Below are positions 48,690-59,581 of a stretch of DNA of 64,000 nt, in pieces. Positions within the stretch are counted from its first letter, which is position 1. Each line of letters begins with the position of its first letter. Origin of the DNA: Cordia subcordata (lineage: Eukaryota; Streptophyta; Magnoliopsida; Boraginales; Cordiaceae); the NCBI GenBank assembly GCA_028554755.1, contig JAPTOF010000017.1:11741501-11805500 (forward strand), in the 5' to 3' direction. The position numbers and the translations under genes are program-made. The notes below the pieces were generated by a model. That model saw only the letters and a program-made list of their open reading frames with translations. It ran no database searches and was not told the origin of the DNA.

Positions 48690-48874
48690 AGATTTACAGT
48701 GTTGATGAAGGCGCATCGGTACACTATTCCATGGTAGGGATTATAAATTTCCCATTTGTCACTCAACGAGGGAACTTTGCTTATTTCTTTTTTCGAGGAT
48801 CGATGGATCAAATGATATTTCTGTTCCAATTTTTGCCTCTTCTTCTCCCTCTGAATCAAACTTTTCCTTGCTAT
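48690..48874 (-). pseudogene. rps14: plastid rps14 fragment in nuclear DNA
   Basis: Reads [20 protein letters not shown] then [20 protein letters not shown] on the minus strand, the first half of plastid ribosomal protein S14. The start codon is ATA (complement of 48872-48874). After KWEIY the expected DNA appears to lack about 10 bases, which shifts the frame. The tail continues out of frame to about 48690. Dead copy; a plastid donor is clear. Confidence 0.9.
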
Positions 48875-48972
48875 AATGGTTGAGTTCCTATTAGTTTTTT
48901 TTATACAAGTCAAATCCTAGATTTAGAAATGTAAGAAAGTGGACCTCCTCTCCATTGAAAGAAACAAGATTT

Positions 48973-49284
48973 CATGGAGATATAGAACAACATATAAGTT
49001 ATTGTGCTTGCATATCCATCATTTGAGTCTCTAACAATTATTCCAATAATTATATATCCGATTTGACCTATGGATAAATATGCAAGCATACATTTCATGC
49101 TTGTTTGAGTAATAGCAATGAGATTTCCCAATATCATGTTAAGAATACTTAGGATTTCCATAAGAAGATGCCATTCGTTTGATAAGAAATAAAAAGGAAT
49201 ATTGAGAATTCGATTGGCTAAAGCTGAAGCAACTACTTTTGAAGTAATAGAAAGAAATGCAACAACTGGAATGGAAGAGTCCAT
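48973..49284 (-). pseudogene. ndhB: plastid ndhB fragment in nuclear DNA
   Basis: Reads [38 protein letters not shown] and [20 protein letters not shown], ending at MLFYISM. This is the middle of the plastid NDH subunit 2 (exon 2). Several substitutions are visible (e.g. RMLAYSS to CMLAYLS), so the insertion is not recent. Sequence on both sides is not ndhB: rps14 begins about 100 bp downstream on the same strand, and trnL-UAG lies on the other side. Confidence 0.93.
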
Positions 49285-49466
49285 TCTAACTAGGAAGAAA
49301 AAAGGGGCATGATCCTGCGAATTACTTCTGAATTAATTAAGAAATTATATATAAGAACCATAGCATTTTGTGATTTATTGGTCAATCTCCTTTGATTTTC
49401 TATGAGCGGTCTATCGAATCGTTGCAATTGATTGCTTATTCATAAGCTATTATGAATTGAAGACAA

Positions 49467-49546
49467 GCCGCTATTGTGAAATTGGTAGACACGCTACTCT
49501 TAGGAAGTAGTGCCAGAGCATCTCGGTACAAGTCCGAGTGGTGGCA
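49467..49546 (+). pseudogene. trnL-UAG: plastid trnL-UAG copy in nuclear DNA
   Basis: 80 nt starting GCCGCTATTGTGAAATTGGT and ending GGTGGCA, with anticodon loop CTTAGGA (UAG) and the long variable arm of a class II tRNA. It follows plastid trnL-UAG closely, with a few changes (ACTACT for GCTGCT, TACAAGTCC for TTCGAATCC) that weaken the T arm. In plastomes this gene lies in the small single-copy region, far from ndhB and rps14. Probably not used. Confidence 0.85.
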
Positions 49547-49919
49547 TGCCATCTTCTAAAAAAGATAAATAGATTCTATAATAAATTCAATTCCCGATTT
49601 CCATTTTGTAATTAAAAATTACTACTTGAGAATTTTGCATTTTGCTTCTGGAAACTAAACAACAATCGAATATCTCGAAATGTTCAAAAAAACAAACGAT
49701 GCTTTGCAGATCAAATACTAATGATTTATTATCTCAATCTAAAAGTTTAAACTTTTAAGAGGGTTTGATTATATTTATTTATTATGCTTAACACATATAT
49801 TCCTTCATATTGGTTTGTATTGAACAATTTTAATGTTTTTAAATGGCTTATGGTAAGACTTGAACCTAACATCTAAGCTGTGATACCATAAGAAATTATG
49901 ACCTCATTTAAAGTTTAAA

Positions 49920-50117
49920 GGGTAAAATGCATCAGATTCTCTTGTGGTCTATTATAAGTGCACAATACATCTCTATGGTGCCAAAAGTTCCACAACTAAC
50001 CCCTGTAATAAAAAAAAAAAGTTTCACGCATACCTCTTATTGGTTATGTCCCTCCTAACAGTGTTAAAATTTATATAAAAAGGACATTAATAGCCTTAGC
50101 CCATTTGTTCAATTTTC

Positions 50118-50207
<90 letters not shown>

Positions 50208-50896
50208 GCTTTTTTTTTTGTGTAATTAAGCACAAAATACTTAAAAAAATAATTTTAATATATTTTAAGAAATAATTTTTTTTGCAAACAAATGGATCAT
50301 TAATGTTCGAAAATGTTAAAGCTTTGACCTCATTGGTTTAGCTAAATTCAAGTTCAACGATGTAGCCATCATCAAATTGAGTATTTGATTATGTTTTTAG
50401 ATTAATTAGGATTTATTTTGTGACATGCTAATTTTTTTAACCAACCAAAATCAATGCTTAATAAATAGAAAAAGGTCATTTGTTCTGAATATCGAAAACA
50501 CAAAATTGAGATTTCTATGCAAGTAAATAAAAGCAACACAGGAATGTAATTTTTAGATTTCTACAATTGGCTCAATATTGCAAAAGTATTTTTCAAGTAT
50601 TTGATGTCTGATAACACAGAAAAATAAGTTAAAAAATATTAGTCTATCAAAAAATTTTAATTAAAAATAAAAATAATAACAATGATGATGATGACGACGA
50701 CGATGGAAAATTGAACAAGTAGAGCAAGGCTATTAATGTCTTTTTTAATGTAAATTTTAACACTATTAGGAGGGATATAAACAGTAAGGGGTATGTGTAG
50801 AACTTTTACTTACAGCAGGATTGTGGAACTTTTGACACCACAAGGATATATTGCGCACTTATGATAGACCACAGGGGAGTTTAGTATATTTTACCC
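49920..50896. mobile_element. long-TIR Mutator-like element with 9-bp target duplication
   Basis: The left arm (49920-50117) and the complement of the right arm (50703-50896) pair over about 190 bp. Both start GGGTAAAAT; both have TGTGGTCTAT.ATAAGTGC, CAAAAGTTCCACAA and CATTAATAGCCTT in the same order. Flanks AAGTTTAAA (49911-49919) and AAGGTTAAA (50897-50905) are a 9-bp duplication with one change, typical of Mutator-like elements. There is no transposase. The inner end of the left arm has TTTA, TTA and TTG repeats (50119-50210); the inner end of the right arm has AAT, GAT and GAC repeats. Confidence 0.85.
50119..50210 (+). repeat. compound microsatellite (TTTA)n(TTA)n(TTG)n
   Basis: Three adjoining simple repeats inside the left arm of the long-TIR element. 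A shorter AAT/GAT/GAC series faces it at 50665-50704. Confidence 0.95.
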
Positions 50897-50905
50897 AAGG
50901 TTAAA

Positions 50906-52493
50906 ATTATAAAAAAAAATTAGTTATATTTATTTATTATGCTTAATAAATACTATTAACTGACCATGGATTTAAAATATTTTGTTAACAAGTGATGCTG
51001 AATGATTTTGGCAATCAAAAAGAATAAAAATGTAGGACCTAACAACCTTCCTTAGATAAAGACTTCTTTTTTCTTTCTTTTTGTTTTTTTGGAAATATCT
51101 CTTAAAGGAGCAATATGAAGAAATGAACTTAAATTTTTATATACTCACCCCTAATCAAATTACTCGAGATTTAAATATTAAATATAGTGTCTTTCCCTTT
51201 TTTCTCAAAAAGCCACGAATTTCCCTCGTTGAGTGATGAAAATTTTATATAAAGTACAATCTAAGTGATTTTGCAAATTAAAAAATAAAGAAACTGACTT
51301 ACTATGAACGTGTGAGATTTAATGATGAATTTGACACCATGAGAAAGAAACCTACACACTCGTTTCACGTTGGAACTTGGAAGCGACTCTATATATATTA
51401 ATTAAAGGGTGCACTGAACCTAGAAGCAGAGGATCATGGAACTTGACATGTTTTGTACCCGAAAACACAGACCATCATCATAAATACGACGACGTGCGGT
51501 GTGCATGGTCATGATAAGATCTTCAAACTCGTAATTAAATTTGAGATTAGTCAAATACAATCTTAATCTTGATGAATAAAAATTTGTGGCCAGAAAAAGT
51601 TGGCCAAAAATGGCCAAAATGGGGATAAATTCGTAATTTTAACATTTTGTGGTCTATTTTACCCTTAATGAAAAAAAGTAAAAATTTTAATTTGAAATAA
51701 ACTTTTTGTGTCTCTTTCATCATCAAATATCCAACCACCAACAAGTATATCATTTCCAATGAATTGACCAACACTCATTATATTTCTAATAAATTGACTA
51801 ACATGTGTGTGTATATACATTAGACGAAATAAATAGAGGTCAAACTAGCTATCGAAAAGCTAATTGTAAAACCAGATACAATGTCAAAATAATAAGTCAG
51901 TCTAGTACTTGTTGGATGTTGTTTCTCAACATTCTCAATATTTTTTATGTACACTCAAATTAATTTTTATTATCTAAAAAATATTCATTTTTAATAACTT
52001 TTTTTTAATTAGCACCCATCCAATTAATAAAAATGAATAAGAAAAAAGAAATTTTAATTTGAATAAATTTATAAAATATTCAGAATTAATATGAATATTT
52101 TAAAATAATATGGACTAATTAAATTATGTGCGTGAAACATTTAGGACAAATTTAACATTTTAAATAGTTACATCTATGTTATTACTCATGATCTTATTTA
52201 TAGTTAGTTTTTTTTTTTTAGTTTGTCGATGAAGCAATATTCATCATATAAAACACTAGAAATGAAAAAGATTCCACTTGGATCCACAATTTTAATATAG
52301 TTTGCCTTTAGTTTGATCATGTATATTCTTGCTTTGTTGGGATATTTTGTTGAAAGAATGAAACATGGGTAAAGAATTCCAAGAGCTGCTTTATTGTCTC
52401 AGTGATCAAACTTATTTTGACTATCACAAGATCTTATGAGGTGAATATTCATAATTTAATACCAAAATATTCATAAAAACATATGCATTAGAA
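50906..52493. other. gene-free AT-rich DNA
   Basis: No supported exon. Short ORFs at 51420-51774 are low-complexity. Confidence 0.5.
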
Positions 52494-53110
52494 GATAGTT
52501 AATATGATGTCTCACCTTGTAATGCTTCTTGAAAAATGATGTGGCATCTTCTAAAACTTCATAAGTTTTTAGATATAATTTTATTAATTTATTAATAGTA
52601 CTATATAAATACTTTATAATTTTTTAAATGGTGTGTGTGTGTATATATATCAATTTTGTAATTTTATTTTTTACATTTTTGTTTCTATTTTTTATTCTTT
52701 TTATTAGTAATTAATAAAACATAACCAATAAAAATTAAGAATTATTGATTTCATCTCAAGTTAAGATATATTAAGATGACGCAGCACCTTTCAAAACTTC
52801 TTGAAGATACTTATTTTTATATTTTTACTTTTCTATAAATGTAATCTTGTGTATCTTTTCATTTTAGACGTCCTATAAACATGTTTTTTTAATGCTTTGT
52901 ACTTTTTATATTTGTTATTGAGTGATCATTAAAAGCGAAGCCCACAAAAATTAAAAATTACTCCTGTGGCCTTAAATTAGATGATAGTTAATATGATGTT
53001 TCACCTCGTAATGCTTCTTGGAAAATGATGTGGCATCTTCTAAAACCTTTTAAGTTTTTTAGGTATAATTTATTAATAGTACTGTATAAATACTTTATAA
53101 TTTTATTAAT
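52494..53110 (+). repeat. direct repeat pair, about 130 bp, 489 bp apart
   Basis: Copies at about 52494-52624 and 52983-53110 share GATAGTTAATATGATGT, TGATGTGGCATCTTCTAAAA and AATACTTTATAATTTT in order, with scattered changes. A third weak relative is GATGACGCAGCACC at 52776. These may be the ends of one element or a local duplication. Confidence 0.7.
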
Positions 53111-55510
53111 AGTACTATATAAATATTGATCTATAGGTGATGAAGGAATTAGTATTAATAAGATTTTTCCTCGAATATAATATTACCCACATTGACCAAA
53201 CTACATAGGATTAAAAGGGTCAAATGACTCCCTTGTATTTGATAAATCGTCATCATTATTTGTAATTTTAAATATTTTTTAAATTAATTTATGTATATGA
53301 CCAATCTTAAGTTATAAAGGGTCCCTTAAGATTTCACATTTGATGTTTCATTAAAGATAAATGAAAAGATGTGGTTTTTAGTCGAACAACAAAAATATAT
53401 TCTTATACTTGTAATCTAATAAAGTTAGACTTGCAAAATCAATGAATTAACTCATAAATCAATTTTACAAACAATAAAATATATAGATAATTTAATAATA
53501 ATTGATAAACTAACCATCTTTACTCTTTAGACTCTTTTACTTCTATAAAATTTTATTATTGTTCTCTCTCTAACTATGCAACTAAAACTTTCAAGACCAA
53601 GAAAAAACTCTTTTATTTGCTAGAGAGATGTATTTTATGTTACATTGTAATATTTAACTTTTTGACCCCTCTTAATCAAGGTTTTGGTTCCGCCTTGATT
53701 GTTCATTTTGAAATTTTTCATGCCTAAATTCGTTAACTATTCGTTAGTAGAATATTGTGGCACACAAGAGTTTGCTTGTCCATATAATATTGTAATTTAT
53801 AATAATCAACTAATTTACAATATTGTGATTTATAATAATCTACAAAGTTATAATAATAATAATAATAAAACAAATATAATTAATTTATGTTTGGCTTCAC
53901 CCTAATTAATCAACTAAGTTATAATATTGTGATTTATAATAATCTAATAAGTTATAATAATAATAATAAAACAAACATAATTAATTTACGTCTAGAATCT
54001 CACTTTTACTTCATAGTCAATTTACTAAATAACGATATGTTGACTTGAAAAAAAGGAAAAAAAATGATAATGGGTAAGTAAAAGAAAATGGAAAGCATTA
54101 GATTATTATAATAGGTATTTGTCTAATTAGTGTTTTATTTTATTATTATTTTTCAATCATAGCCTTAATGCCTTATCCTACTTTTTTTTTTCATGTCTTA
54201 TATTTTTTTCTCTATCTTTCTTACATTTTTTTTCCCGCTATCATATACCTTATGCCTTTCGTTTCCCTACCTTATCCTAATATGTTTTCATTCTTTTTTT
54301 CTTTATTATATTTCTTTACCAAAGAAAAAGTATTTTTAGCCACCTATTGTTATCCATCTCAATAATATATCACAAATTTTGTCTTTTTATGATTTTTTTA
54401 AACTCTGTATTGCCTCTTACACGTACAATGGATAGAAAATAGTTATGCAACATTTTTATTTATTTCTCTACCTAAACAACCATTTTTCTAAAAAAATATA
54501 ACATATAAATTTTTCTTGTAATAAAATAATTTTATAACAATTATATAATAAATAATTTGTTATAATTATATTTTTATAAACTTAAATTATGATCATAATA
54601 TTATTATAATGTAAAAGCTTAATGACACATCATAGATGTGTTGTGTGAATTTACTTTTATTTGACAAACAATTTTAGAGGGAAATTTATTAGGATTTTAT
54701 GGAATCAAATTTTGGAAGGATAAAAGGCAAACATTAAAAAAAAAGTGAAAAATAAATGCTGGTTAATATTCTGACCAAAAAAGTGGGGGAGACATGTGAG
54801 GGGGGGGGGGAGAGAAAGCAGTATGAGTTTAAGATAAATAAATGAGGAAGAAGAAAGAGTAGTAATAATAAGAGAAAGAAAGAGTTGTAACGAGGAGAGA
54901 GTGCGCTGTTATAACAAGGAGGGAGAATGTAAATAAGTAATTATTTTTAATTATAATTTAGGATAAAAATGTCCTTTTATTTACTTCAAAAGCATTTTGA
55001 CTATTTTTGGCCGAACACTTTTTGGCCGTTTAGCATCTTGATATATTACATACGAGGCTAGTTTGGTCATTTTCCGAAAGAGTTCGACAAGTACGTAAAA
55101 AGGCGGAATGTTTTCTACGGGATCGCCGAAGACAGTTTCAAAAAGAAGGGACCAACCCCGTGGAATATTAAAAGACAACTCAGCACAAATCGAAAAAAAC
55201 CAGATACAACGATTAACCAAGGTAAAGAAAAGTAGCTCCCCATATATTCGTGGTGGTAAAGACATGGAACACAATTCTTGCGTGAGTTCGAGGCGCACCT
55301 AATATTACTAAATTAAGCACCCTGTTTTACCTAGCGTAATAGTTGTACTTAGAGTTTATCAATTAGTAATAAGCCTCCGCAAAATGATTGGTAATCGAGT
55401 TCTACGACTAAATTTCCCTTGTATAAAAAAACAAAAAAATAAGAGAAAGTACATATTGGCTCTAAACATTAGACGAAGTAATCAAATAACGACCTGCTAT
55501 GAGAAAATAT
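53111..55510. other. gene-free DNA with a local tandem repeat
   Basis: At 53783-53995, ATATTGTGATTTATAATAATC and the following TAA-rich part recur with a 104-bp period, two good copies and one partial. The 105-residue minus ORF at 54981-55298 has unusually high GC for the region but no motif I recognise. A run of 10 G lies near 54801. Confidence 0.45.
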
Positions 55511-55819
55511 ATTGTCTTCATTTGTGTTATCATATATTATTGTATTATAAAAGTTATAATTTAAGATCATTTAACAAGATCTTACCGAAAAAGAGTGCTA
55601 GGTGCTTTAAAAAAAAGAGAGAGAGACATGTAGTGCAGAAAACTTGCACCAAAAAAGTGATGCAACGGCGTTTTGCAAGTCATAAAGCAAATAATATTCA
55701 ATTGAATCGCCGCGCACGACACGAAAGGCCAGCGAAGATAGGATCACTAGTTTTATTGTTAATGTCCAAAATGTTAACTTGGGCCAAGATTAGCTAAAAA
55801 GATAACAAGCTTGTCCTAC
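55511..55819 (+). repeat. dispersed direct repeat, copy A
   Basis: 309 bp closely matching 56551-56868 along its whole length, from ATTGTCTTCATTTGTGTTAT to GATAACAAGCTTGTCCTAC. It contains GCACCAAAAAAGTGATGCAA and a GC-rich segment with GAATCGCCGCGCACGAC. The ORF of 137 residues across it is not supported, since copy B breaks the frame. Confidence 0.9.
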
Positions 55820-55899
55820 TGTTTAGAGCGAGTTTGGAATTCAGTTGAAAATTTTAATTTTGTGAAAAAATCTTTTCAATATGAACTTTTAGTCAAATG

Positions 55900-56230
55900 A
55901 AATTATTCAGCAAGATATGATTTGATGTTTGCGGCCTCGCTTTACTAACTTAAGTTGGTTCCTCGTGAACTCCGTAAGCTAAGCAAGGGTCCTTCCCCCT
56001 CCTAATAGTCAGTCTGTTTTCTTGGGGAGAATTCCTTACTCTCGTTTAGTTTAAATGTAGTCCGTAGGAGTCAAGGGGTTATAGGGGCGACTTCCAGAGA
56101 GAATTACAATGAGGAGAGCTTATGGACAGAAAATAAGCATTCTGGTAGCTTTTGCCACTTATAATCTGTGTTCACAAGAGCGAGACGGTTCCATGTCTTA
56201 CAATGTTCAAGCAACATTTTTGTCGGAACA
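55900..56230. other. GC-richer stretch, possibly mitochondrial in origin
   Basis: A sudden rise in GC with words such as GAACTCCGTAAGCTAAGC and GGGGCGACTTCCAGAGAG, set between the two direct repeats. No frame is conserved. The style is like plant mitochondrial spacer, but I recognise no gene. Confidence 0.25.
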
Positions 56231-56550
56231 AAAATGTGTTTGATTATTTATATATGAAATGAACTTTTAACAAATGAAATGGTGTTTGGTTTTACTTTTG
56301 AAAATAATTGTTGTTGTGTAAATTACTGGATATTTTGAACTAATATTGTTCACTTTCTATAACATAAAATTTTATTCAAAAATTTATTTGTTTGAAAAAA
56401 CTCTTTAAAAATTATAGTTATAATTCAAAATATTAAAAAAATAAGATATATTAGCAAACATAAAATTATAGATTATTGCAATCTAATGAAAAGTTAAGAA
56501 CGCCGAATTAAATAAATTAGGGATAGAAAAACTATAGATCATTGCAATCT

Positions 56551-56868
56551 ATTGTCTTTATGTGTGTTATCATGTATTATTGTACTATAAAAGTTATAAT
56601 TTTAAGATCATCTAACAAGATCTTACTAAAAAAGAGTGCTAGGTGTTAAAAAAAAAGGAGAGAGACGTAGTGCAGAAAATTTGCACCAAAAAAGTGGTGC
56701 AACGGGGTTTTGCAAGTCGTCAAGCAAATAACATTCAATTGAATCGCCGCTTACGATACGATAGGCCAGGGAAGATATAAGAGTAAGGGGTCAGTAGTTT
56801 TTATTATTAATGTCCAAAATGATTAATTTAGGCCAAGTTTAGCTGAAAAGATAACAAGCTTGTCCTAC
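56551..56868 (+). repeat. dispersed direct repeat, copy B
   Basis: 318 bp matching copy A at an offset of 1,040 bp. Small insertions and substitutions show that it is older than very recent. The end GATAACAAGCTTGTCCTACC is shared exactly. Confidence 0.9.
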
Positions 56869-57061
56869 CTTTTAATCTTAATCAACCATAATTTGCAGGA
56901 TAATGTCTGGTTTACGTCCAACGAGAAACTCCACTCCATTTATGTGGAATTTATATCGAAATCTCTGATATACTTTTTGGTTATTATAAATTTATGTTTT
57001 TCAATTATATTTAACTACTCGTTGCATGAACATAAATTAAATGGAATGCAATAACAATATC

Positions 57062-57165
57062 GAAATCTCTAGGAAAATGGTGTAACGGCGTTTTGCAAAC
57101 CATTAAGCAACAAATATTTAAATTAATCGCTACTCATGACACCAAAATGCCAAAGAAGTAAGTGG
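57062..57165 (+). repeat. dispersed direct repeat, partial copy C
   Basis: GTGTAACGGCGTTTTGCAA and AATTAATCGCTACTCATGAC follow the middle part of copies A and B for about 100 bp, with more changes. Confidence 0.65.
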
Positions 57166-57169
57166 TCGC

Positions 57170-58185
57170 AAAGTTCCTCCATATGATAATTCACTTTTTC
57201 TTGTACCATAAAAGTTAATATTCTATAATAAGAATTTTCTCCATTAAATGTTAAATTGCTAGTGAAGAAATAGTGAAGCACGATCGTGTTACTTTACGGA
57301 ATAAAATAGTCTCATGATAGCAACAATAGTATGGTAGTTATACAATTTTCGAGTCTAGGTTCAAAAGATTCGTAATTTACCACGAGAGCAGATTACTAGT
57401 TAGTAATTTATTATTATTTTTTTCACGAGAGGCAGCACTGAAACTAGAAACTGTCATTTTTATCGATGATACCCCTCTAATATTTTCATCCGAAAACTTC
57501 CTCAATTAATTTGAATGAAGGATTCTCAAGAACATGAAATTTTAAAAGAACCGTAATTAATCACCATCCACAAAAGTACAAAGTACTCAAAATCGTCCCT
57601 TTTGTAATCCTTTTTCCTCCAGTGAAAGCAACAAAGAAGTAGATGATACCTTTTATCCACGTTGAAAAGTCTGCAAATAAAGCAATCGAAAATGGTGACC
57701 CAGCTTAATCGATCTGACCACATATATATATCCATATCTATACATATACACATATATATAACCATTAGCTTGTAGGCAAAGATTAATGCAATGCGTCCTA
57801 GTGAAGCTTGTTATAATGGCCTTTAGATCCAAGAACATGTTACAAACACATGCAAACACGTGCCTTTGTTCTCTCTTTCATGACTTTTCTTAATTCCGAT
57901 CCTAACGCAATTGCTATGTTCTGCATTGCCTTGAATATATAGACACTCTATGCTATTGGAAAGGTTACTCATTTTCTCCTTTTCGGGTTGGAAAGGAAGG
58001 TTGCTATTTGTTGACATCATTATAGAGAGTCAAGTGTATAATTGCATTAAAGTAATTAATCACCGTCCAATTATAATTGTAGTTTCTCGTACGATACCTT
58101 CCTCCTATGTAAAACAAGTATTAGATATTGGGTAACACAACATTTTAAGATTAGCAGCTTCTTTCTTGTCTCGTTATCCTAATAT
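57170..58185. other. gene-free DNA
   Basis: AT-rich with TATA/CATA microsatellite DNA at 57718-57760. No supported exon. Confidence 0.5.
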
Positions 58186-58188
58186 CGC

Positions 58189-58400
58189 TACAAAAAAAGT
58201 GGGTTTTAGGGACCGTTAAGTTTGTCACCAAGAGGCTTTATTTGGTCACTAAACAAACTAATTCAGTGACCGCCAGTACTAGTAAATAAAGATATGGTTG
58301 CTAAAATATAGTTTAGGGACTGATTATTCAATTTCCGTCGTTAAAAGTCGTGATTTTTCTACATTATTTCTTCCTGATTTGGTAGCTAAAGGAGTTGGCT
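58189..58400 (+). mobile_element. CACTA-like element end (degenerate)
   Basis: CGCTACAAAAAAAGTGGG followed by TTTTAGGGACCGTTAAG resembles the CACTACAAGAAAA terminus of plant CACTA elements. Subterminal words recur: TAGGGACCG, CAGTGACCGCC, TAGGGACTG, CCGTCGTTAAAA. No other end or transposase is visible, so this is a fragment. Confidence 0.45.
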
Positions 58401-58739
58401 AACTATTTATTCTTTTACTTCCTTTTTGGATTAATTAATCCTTTACTAAAAATAAAATTAAAAAAAAAATCTAATTTTAGATAAGAAAAGGATCCTTCAT
58501 CCTTTTACCATTTGGGCTTTCTTTGTTTTCATGTCAATACAATTGGGTTGCCTGGCCGCGCTGTTCATTTGTTAAGAAAGACCGTGGAGATGAAACTCCA
58601 ATGGCCTATTGAGCCGGATTCACCTAGAGACGATTCGAGGCTATTGAAATGGGCTTACAGCCTAGACCTCAAATTTCGGCCCATTAAACATTTATGTTGA
58701 CCGTGAAGCCTCACTAGAAACAGACATTTTCATGAAGAG

Positions 58740-59572
58740 AGAGTAAATTGCACGGAATCTCTTTATAGTTTTTCATAAGTGTGTGTTTATTTCTTATGAT
58801 TTAAAAATTAGTTAATCCCATCTTCTCAAAAGTGAAGCACACACGTCCATTTTTTTTAACTCCATTAATTTTGGTTAATGAAAATACAAAAAAGACTAAT
58901 TTGTCCTTCAAACCCAGGGCCTAACAGTGCACTTATTACAATCACAAGGGGTACAATGTACTTATGACAAACCACAGGGGGTACGGAGCTATTTACCTTT
59001 TTTTATTTAATTGGAAACGTGAAATAATTAAAAATTAGTTAATTAATTAATAATAACATAATTAATTTTTAATAATTTAATAATTGATTAATTAATTAAT
59101 CAAATAATTAAAAATTAAAATCAATTAAATAATTAAGTTAATTAATGAGACGGTAGTTGTGCAATCGTGATGATAGCGGAGGTTAATTTCTTTTCTTATT
59201 TTTCATTTTTTGGTGACAAAAATATTTACTTGTAATAACTAAATAAAATGTAAATATGTTTGTAGTATAATTGGTTAAAATTTATATATTTAAAGTAAGG
59301 TCAAGGATTCAAGTCTCTCTTGCAAATGTTATTTGAAAATAGAAAAGGAAGGGTATTTTTGACTAAAATCAAGTTTAACAGCGAAAAAACTAAGCTCAAT
59401 CGCAGGCTTGGGGAGTGTGCCACACACCCGGTTAAATCTAACGGAAAAAGTGATGGAGGGGTAATCTACTCCACTTTTTGAAAGTACATGGATTAATTAG
59501 CTAATTTTTAAATTACAAGGGGGTAAACGCACACTTATGATAAACCACAAAGGGGTTCCGTGCATTTTACAC
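58740..59572. mobile_element. second long-TIR Mutator-like element, with a nested element end
   Basis: The left arm (58740-58880) and the complement of the right arm (59430-59572) share TGCACGGAA, CATAAGTGTG.GTTTA, ATTTAAAAATTAG and a region of AAAAGTG words. Flanks CATGAAGAG (58731-58739) and CATGAAGAA (59573-59581) form a 9-bp duplication with one change. At 58925-59000 there is a separate end-like sequence (GTACTTATGACAAACCACAG) similar to the right arm, probably a nested relative. No transposase. Confidence 0.75.
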
Positions 59573-59581
59573 CATGAAGAA

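Larger units (their letters stand above)
48690..49600. mobile_element. composite plastid-derived insertion (NUPT)
   Basis: Holds rps14 (minus), ndhB (minus) and trnL-UAG (plus) pieces in about 0.9 kb. The DNA at 49300-49460 also looks like plastid spacer. In plastomes these three genes belong to the large single-copy region, the inverted repeat and the small single-copy region, so the insert was joined from separate fragments before or during insertion. Confidence 0.85.

Noticed and set aside
49467..49546. Working tRNA-Leu gene
   Set aside because: It is a plastid tRNA copy with T-arm changes inside a plastid-derived insertion, so nuclear use is unlikely.
54981..55298. 105-residue minus ORF with higher GC
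   Set aside because: No recognisable motif, no neighbouring exons, and an equally open frame on the other strand. Kept only as a remark.
55384..55797. 137-residue ORF, one of the longest away from genes
   Set aside because: Low-complexity Lys/Arg-rich product; the matching direct repeat at 56551 does not keep the frame.
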